8,168 nt of DNA, from contig CANRAN010000057.1 in the NCBI GenBank assembly GCA_947628595.1, positions 1-8,168 of the forward strand. The letters run 5' to 3'. Each line of letters starts with the position of its first letter. Position 1 is the stretch's first letter. The position numbers and the translations under genes are program-made. The notes beneath the pieces were generated by a model. That model made no database searches and was not told where the DNA came from. It saw only the letters and a list, made by a program, of their open reading frames with translations. This stretch comes from an uncultured Clostridia bacterium. Lineage in GTDB: Bacteria; Bacillota; Clostridia; Oscillospirales; Acutalibacteraceae. This document shows positions 5,906 through 8,168 of this stretch, one piece after another.

Positions 5906-5934
5906 ATTATATATTCTTTTGTCAGTTTTTTCAA
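5906..5934 (-). promoter_or_regulatory. Predicted sigma-A promoter of proS
   Basis: On the minus strand -35 TTGAAA (5934-5929), a 17-base gap and -10 TATAAT (5911-5906) lie in the aroK-proS gap. The start would be near 5899, leaving a leader of about 38 bases. This is too short for a T-box riboswitch and no T-box motif is seen. proS can thus be made independently of aroE-aroK. Confidence 0.75.
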
Positions 5935-5953
5935 TACCTGCTTTTCGGTCCGA

Positions 5954-6457
5954 TCATATCTGACCCATTATATCCATACATATACTCATAGGAGATTGGT
6001 TGGCATTTATTATAATATCAGCCGCTTCACGATAAAGCGGCAGCCGCTTATTATATAATTCACGCATAGCACTCTCCTTATCCTCACGGTTAAGAAGCGG
6101 TCGTGTGGTATCATTCTTAAGCCTTGCAGCAATATTTTCCACAGGAACATCAAGCAGAATTATCACTCCGTTTTTATGTAATATATCTACATTTTCCCTA
6201 AATGTAAGAGTACCTCCGCCTGCTGCTATGATAACTCCTCTTTTCTCAGAAAGCTCTCTTGCAGCCTCTCTTTCAAGCATACGGAAATACTCCTCTCCGC
6301 TCTCTTCAAAAATCTCCGAAATAGTTTTATTCTGCCTTTTTTCAATATAACTGTCGAGGTCGATAAACGACATACCATTCTTCTTGGCAAGCAATGCTCC
6401 CACCGTACTTTTTCCGCAGCCCATAAATCCGCATAGTATGATATTTTTTTGTTTCAT
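5954..6457 (-). CDS. aroK: Shikimate kinase
   Basis: This encodes 167 residues, the usual size. It phosphorylates shikimate with ATP to shikimate 3-phosphate, the step after AroE on the way to chorismate and the aromatic amino acids. Walker A is GFMGCGKST (10-18). The shikimate-binding residues are present: Asp35 in FIDLDSYIE, Arg59 in EYFRMLE, the Gly triplet 80-82 in IIAAGGGTL, and Arg138 in KRLPLYREAAD. The lid arginine is R119 in TTRPLL. The ATG at 6457 has GGAG about 12 bases upstream, a rather long gap; initiation may be helped by coupling to aroE, which ends 41 bases upstream. Both genes probably share one transcript. Whether this is named aroK or aroL cannot be decided by sequence alone. 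Confidence 0.95.
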   Translation of the reverse strand: MKQKNIILCGFMGCGKSTVGALLAKKNGMSFIDLDSYIEKRQNKTISEIFEESGEEYFRMLEREAARELSEKRGVIIAAGGGTLTFRENVDILHKNGVIILLDVPVENIAARLKNDTTRPLLNREDKESAMRELYNKRLPLYREAADIIINANQSPMSICMDIMGQI

Positions 6458-6498
6458 TTTTAATCATTTCTCCATTCATATAATCTGACCGCTTGTTT

Positions 6499-7344
6499 TC
6501 AAAAATTCTTTTTAAGCTCCTTTGAGCTGTCCTCAATAAGCTGGTTTATATCATCGGTATTATACTGCGAGCCGTCCCATATTTCATGAGAAACAACAGC
6601 CTGCCATACCAGCATAGCCATTCCCCCGACCGCCTTCAGTCCATTCGCCCTCGAGGCCTGTATAAACCTTGTTTCAAGCGGATTATATACCGCATCAAAT
6701 ATATATTTACACCTTATAATAACCTCCTCAGATACAGGCATGGCATCTGTTTTGGGATACATACCGACAGGTGTTGCATTTATGAGAATATCAAAGTTGC
6801 CCTCCCTTTCAATATCGGAAATAAGACAGGTGTGAATGTCGGATATACCTATCTTTTCTTTTACTTCCTTTGCAAGACCATCACGTATCTCTACATCCTC
6901 CGGGCGTACGCATATCGTTATATTACAGCCTGCGAGAGCCGCCTCATATATAAAGGTCCTTGCAACCCCTCCGCAGCCTATTATACATACATTTCCGACA
7001 AAGGGTATATTATTAGCCTCAAGGGCTTTCAGAAAGCCGTCAGGGTCGGTTGTAAAACCCTTGCGCACCGCACCATTCCTTACTGTATTGACAGAACCGT
7101 ACAGCTCCGCCTTTTTGTCAAGCTCATCAAGAAAGGGTATTATTACCTGTTTATTCGGTATGGTGACATTATAGCCCGCAAGTTCATTGAGTGTCGAAAT
7201 TTTTTTGGGAAATTCCTCGGGTGCAACATCAAGTATGGTATATATACCCCTTTCACCGGAAAGCTCAAATAATCTCTTATGGATAAAAGGCGACATCGTA
7301 TGACCTATCGGATGACCTATAACTGCAAATTTTCTTTCTGACAT
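6499..7344 (-). CDS. aroE: Shikimate dehydrogenase (NADP-dependent)
   Basis: This encodes 281 residues. It reduces 3-dehydroshikimate to shikimate in the cytoplasm. The ATG at 7344 with GGAGG seven bases upstream is preferred over an in-frame upstream start that has no such site. The substrate-binding motif GHPIGHTMSP (10-19), catalytic Lys65 in NVTIPNK, Asn86 in GSVNTV and catalytic Asp100 in TTDPDG are all present. The nucleotide-binding loop is GCGGVAR (123-129), and NATPVGM (189-195) and MLVWQA (244-249) match the family. The usual NRT phosphate-binding motif is replaced by CVRP, keeping the Arg. GH-T-MSP has Thr where many members have Ser, a tolerated change. It is the first gene of the aroE-aroK pair and is divergent from acpP. 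Confidence 0.95.
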   Translation of the reverse strand: MSERKFAVIGHPIGHTMSPFIHKRLFELSGERGIYTILDVAPEEFPKKISTLNELAGYNVTIPNKQVIIPFLDELDKKAELYGSVNTVRNGAVRKGFTTDPDGFLKALEANNIPFVGNVCIIGCGGVARTFIYEAALAGCNITICVRPEDVEIRDGLAKEVKEKIGISDIHTCLISDIEREGNFDILINATPVGMYPKTDAMPVSEEVIIRCKYIFDAVYNPLETRFIQASRANGLKAVGGMAMLVWQAVVSHEIWDGSQYNTDDINQLIEDSSKELKKNF

Positions 7345-7404
7345 AACATTACCTCCGTGTTTTTTATATAAAGCTATAAGTAATAGCATTGTTTTTTATA
7401 AAAT

Positions 7405-7432
7405 TTTATAATTATTGGAAAAATATTAACAA
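7405..7432 (-). promoter_or_regulatory. Candidate proximal promoter of aroE
   Basis: On the minus strand -35 TTGTTA (7432-7427), a 16-base gap and -10 TATAAA (7410-7405) would start RNA near 7398, about 54 bases before the aroE start. It is a weaker match than the site at 7525-7554, and the area is so AT-rich that chance matches are likely. Confidence 0.35.
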
Positions 7433-7447
7433 ATTGTAATTTACATA

Positions 7448-7476
7448 TTGACAAATCGTTAAATAACTTATAAGAT
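7448..7476 (+). promoter_or_regulatory. Candidate promoter of acpP
   Basis: A consensus -35 TTGACA (7448-7453) is followed after 17 bases by TAAGAT (7471-7476); TATAAG at 7469 with a 15-base gap is an alternative. RNA would start near 7483, giving a leader of about 135 bases. The perfect -35 is the main support. A near-palindrome, GCGG-CATTAATT-CCGC, lies at 7501-7516 in the leader. No FapR- or FabT-like site was recognised. Confidence 0.45.
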
Positions 7477-7524
7477 TTAAGTGTAAGAAAGTTGTGTTCA
7501 GCGGCATTAATTCCGCATAAACCT

Positions 7525-7554
7525 ATTGTAGCATAAACTATATGTTTTTGTCCA
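7525..7554 (-). promoter_or_regulatory. Candidate distal promoter of aroE (extended -10)
   Basis: On the minus strand -35 TGGACA (7554-7549), an 18-base gap and -10 TACAAT (7530-7525), preceded by TGC, fit an extended -10 promoter; each hexamer matches 5 of 6. RNA would start near 7518 and run about 174 bases to aroE, crossing the acpP promoter. No long ORF with a good ribosome binding site is seen in that leader. Confidence 0.45.
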
Positions 7555-7615
7555 CAGCGGAAAGCAAGAAGCACACATTTTTTTATTGATTATTTTATTT
7601 TTAGGAGGACTTATT

Positions 7616-7843
7616 ATGGTACTTGAAAAGGTAAAGGCAATTCTTAGCGAGCAATTTGATGTTGAGGAGGATTCAATCACCCCCGAGACCTCAATAATCA
7701 ACGATCTTTCGGCTGATTCTCTTGACGTTGTAGATCTTCTCACAAACATCAATGACGAATTTGGTGTTGAGGTTCCGGATGAGGAAGTTGAAAACATAAA
7801 GACTGTTGAGGATCTCGTAAGCTACATTGAGGCTCATCAGTAA
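7616..7843 (+). CDS. acpP: Acyl carrier protein
   Basis: This encodes 75 residues, the normal size. It carries growing acyl chains as thioesters during fatty acid synthesis. The phosphopantetheine attachment site is Ser35 in the DSL motif of DLSADSLDVVDLL. The protein is strongly acidic, with VEDLVSYIE near the end as in the four-helix ACP fold. The ATG at 7616 has AGGAGG seven bases upstream; an in-frame TTG at 7586 lies before that site and is unlikely. No other fatty acid gene is in the window. It is a single-gene unit closed by a strong terminator. The DSL context and length fit the primary ACP, though an ACP of a special pathway cannot be fully excluded. Confidence 0.94.
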   Translation: MVLEKVKAILSEQFDVEEDSITPETSIINDLSADSLDVVDLLTNINDEFGVEVPDEEVENIKTVEDLVSYIEAHQ

Positions 7844-7889
7844 TTTATTGTCCACAGCAATTCGGACGTATAAAAACCGAAATATGATA

Positions 7890-7938
7890 GGGGTTGTCAA
7901 TTAAGCCGATAAAAGCTTAATCCGACAACCCCATTTTT
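7890..7938 (+). terminator. Strong intrinsic terminator after acpP
   Basis: GGGGTTGTC (7890-7898) pairs with GACAACCCC (7924-7932). An inner stem, ATTAAGC with GCTTAAT, forms across a small internal loop, and ATTTTTC follows. It begins 46 bases after the acpP stop codon. The opposite strand has only TATCATATTT after the stem, so activity there should be weaker. Confidence 0.85.
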
Positions 7939-7956
7939 CATGGCAAAACCGAGTTT

Positions 7957-8064
7957 TCATATAATAATGGCAGTATTTATAACGCTTAATCCGTCATAAA
8001 CCATTTTATGTTTTTCAAAATGCAGTTCAAGTGTATCATCACCGAGAATATACTCAAAATCCAC
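7957..8064 (-). pseudogene. 35-codon gene remnant next to the transposon end
   Basis: On the minus strand an open frame from GTG (8064) to TGA (7957) encodes 35 residues (VDFEYILGDDTLELHFEK, HKMVYDGLSVINTAIII). The composition is protein-like. The frame is open three codons further upstream (LGKA) to a TAG at about 8078, and the other frames are also stopped in that flank. It looks like the C-terminal end of a longer gene cut off by decay or by insertion of the IS element. AGGGA lies about five bases before the GTG, so a tiny separate gene is not excluded. I do not recognise the protein family. Confidence 0.35.
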
Positions 8065-8094
8065 AGCTTTCCCTAACTAATTACGGATGAATAT

Positions 8095-8168
8095 GTGACA
8101 TACTCCCCCACCTATAGAGGTGGTGGCTTCTCGCTCAAGTATGGTAACCCATACAGTATCAACGAGCT
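8095..8168 (-). mobile_element. Right end of an IS200/IS605-family (TnpB-type) element, partial
   Basis: The edge sequence resembles the ends of clostridial IS605/IS1341-type elements: GTGACATACTCCCCC, then the hairpin CCACCT-ATAG-AGGTGG (8108-8123), then GGCTTCTCGCT, then a second hairpin GTATGG-TAAC-CCATAC (8139-8154). In this family such subterminal hairpins are recognised by the TnpA transposase, and the right end also forms the scaffold of the TnpB guide RNA (omega RNA). By that analogy tnpB would lie beyond the right edge on the minus strand, and the boundary would be near 8095. No transposase coding sequence is visible in the window, and the exact end is not certain. Confidence 0.6.

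Noticed and set aside
6586..7272. 228-codon plus-strand ORF opposite aroE
   Set aside because: It is antisense to shikimate dehydrogenase, which has every expected motif; the translated product has the biased Tyr/Cys/Arg composition of a shadow frame.
7374..7574. 66-codon minus-strand ORF between acpP and aroE
   Set aside because: It spans the promoter region of both genes, shows no ribosome binding site, and is AT-driven in composition (many Phe, Ile, Lys, Tyr).
7915..7993. GCTTAATCCG repeated at 7915-7924 and 7984-7993
   Set aside because: One copy is part of the acpP terminator stem and the other is in the gene remnant. With little similarity beyond the 10-mer it is more likely chance than a functional repeat.
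1..8168. CRISPR array, tRNA or rRNA genes
   Set aside because: No evenly spaced repeats with spacers, no tRNA cloverleaf motifs (GGTTCGAATCC-like T arm) and no rRNA-like conserved stretches were seen on either strand.

Overview
The window looks like a chromosomal segment of an AT-rich, Gram-positive anaerobe of the Clostridia, most likely a Ruminococcus-like member of the Oscillospiraceae. The signs are strong GGAGG ribosome binding sites, AT-rich sigma-A-type promoters, a BspA-like leucine-rich-repeat (LRR) secreted protein, a short 480-residue prolyl-tRNA synthetase with a C-terminal cysteine-rich domain, and an IS200/IS605-type transposon end. This is judged from gene content and base use; no database search was possible.

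Region 1 (1-1870) is an accessory surface-protein/regulator block. A secreted LRR protein runs off the left edge on the minus strand and is divergent from a small XRE-family regulator (929-1303). Just after that regulator lies a 10-codon copy of the start of the LRR gene (1306-1335, minus), which is divergent from a second XRE regulator (1510-1791). The layout is that of a duplicated [LRR gene <-> XRE regulator] module in which one LRR copy has been lost. A 12-bp-stem terminator follows the second regulator.

Region 2 (1871-3143) starts with about 530 bp without a clear gene. It holds phased T-rich boxes, a good promoter (2002-2030), a possible 20-codon ORF with its own ribosome binding site, and several small inverted repeats. 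It leads into a 199-residue membrane protein with four hydrophobic segments and a highly charged tail (2405-3004), which I cannot name. A hairpin terminator overlaps the end of the convergent gene.

Region 3 (3114-7344, minus strand) reads aroE (shikimate dehydrogenase), aroK (shikimate kinase), proS (prolyl-tRNA synthetase), then a 385-residue protein with a putative N-terminal DNA-binding domain and a large unrecognised C-terminal domain. aroE and aroK catalyse consecutive steps of the shikimate pathway. proS has a near-consensus promoter of its own in the aroK-proS gap.

Region 4 (7345-8168) holds acpP (acyl carrier protein), divergent from aroE, with the two best candidate promoters facing each other. 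A strong terminator follows acpP. Beyond it are a 35-codon gene remnant and, at the right edge, the hairpin-rich end of an IS200/IS605-family (TnpB-type) element whose body lies outside the window.

No tRNA, rRNA, CRISPR array or known riboswitch was recognised. The least explained parts are the duplicated LRR/XRE module with its remnant, the long leader before the unknown membrane protein, and the two-domain regulator after proS with its palindrome and repeated CTGTCAC boxes.
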